A stretch of DNA of 5,148 nucleotides from Burkholderiales bacterium (lineage in GTDB: Bacteria; Pseudomonadota; Gammaproteobacteria; Burkholderiales; Usitatibacteraceae): contig JANXWW010000098.1 of the NCBI GenBank assembly GCA_025350945.1, forward strand, positions 1 to 5,148. The letters run 5' to 3'. Made by a program: the position numbers and the translations under genes. Below the pieces are notes generated by a model, which was not told where the DNA came from, did no database searches, and saw nothing but the letters and a program-made list of their open reading frames with translations. Position 1 is the first letter of the stretch. Each line of letters starts with the position of its first letter. This document shows positions 4,952-5,148 of this stretch, one piece after another.

Positions 4952-5148
4952 ATGACCAATCTTGACATCGAATCGCCGCAACAGCGTGGTGAAGTTGACA
5001 TCATCAGCAAAGCTGACCGCTACGCCTTGCTAAAGATGCTCGATGAGAAACCGCGGGCGATCATTAGCGCTGCCTTGCGTGATGCTGCGCGTCGCGGAAT
5101 TTTTGTTGATCGGATGCTGGATGTTGCGCCGCCCCGGTCCACATCTTT
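4952..5148 (+). CDS. Unrecognised protein, N-terminal part only (cut by the right edge)
   Basis: An open frame runs from ATG 4952 to the edge, 65 codons without a stop. I do not recognise the family. The N-terminus MTNLDIESPQQRGEVDII is followed by a charged, probably helical region (SKADRYALLKMLDEKPRAII, 19-38, then SAALRDAARRGIFVDRMLDV, 39-58) and then a PP-containing turn. No signal peptide or membrane segment is visible, so a soluble cytoplasmic protein is likely. The start is constrained: TAA stops in the same frame occur in every upstream repeat unit (last at 4934-4936), and ATG 4952 is the first start codon after them. No clear Shine-Dalgarno sequence precedes it. The amino-acid make-up and codon use look coding, but without the rest of the gene this is a hypothetical protein. 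Confidence 0.6.
   Translation, partial: MTNLDIESPQQRGEVDIISKADRYALLKMLDEKPRAIISAALRDAARRGIFVDRMLDVAPPRSTS

Overview
The window looks like an ordinary chromosomal segment of a proteobacterium, most likely a betaproteobacterium. That assignment is inferred from protein style: the SdhC/SdhD type, the TonB-like protein with a paired-cysteine C-terminal domain, and a GloA ending in PPQEPW...MPNTGSW. No ribosomal RNA or other marker is present to prove it. There are eight genes, two of them cut by the window edges, and I see no tRNA, rRNA, insertion sequence, phage gene or CRISPR array.

Left part (1-1400, minus strand): the start of a succinate dehydrogenase operon in the order sdhC-sdhD-sdhA. sdhA runs off the left edge, and sdhB would be expected beyond it. 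The heme-ligand histidines of SdhC and SdhD, the quinone-site residues and the flavin-linking histidine of SdhA are all readable. A noncoding, partly AT-rich stretch of about 400 bases (1401-1796) separates this operon from the genes to its right and must hold the divergent start signals.

Middle (1797-2983, plus strand): a HicB-family antitoxin-like protein with no HicA partner beside it, then an exported NodB-type polysaccharide deacetylase of a variant subfamily in which the usual TFDD motif reads TLDA. A large imperfect hairpin (about 2994-3059) lies between this gene and the convergent gene that follows.

Right part (3076-4725): on the minus strand, gloA (glyoxalase I) precedes a TonB-like protein, with a 152-base spacer between them that carries three copies of a 13-bp tandem repeat. 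Divergent from gloA is a small ArsC/Spx-fold reductase close to E. coli YffB, which has a near-perfect 24-bp inverted repeat inside its coding sequence.

Right edge (4726-5148): a noncoding spacer ending in five 9-bp tandem repeats, then the start of an unrecognised gene cut by the edge. I see no clear undescribed multi-gene system. The items most worth a second look are the orphan HicB with its repeated TATCAT motif, the variant deacetylase, the two tandem-repeat arrays and the unknown edge gene.
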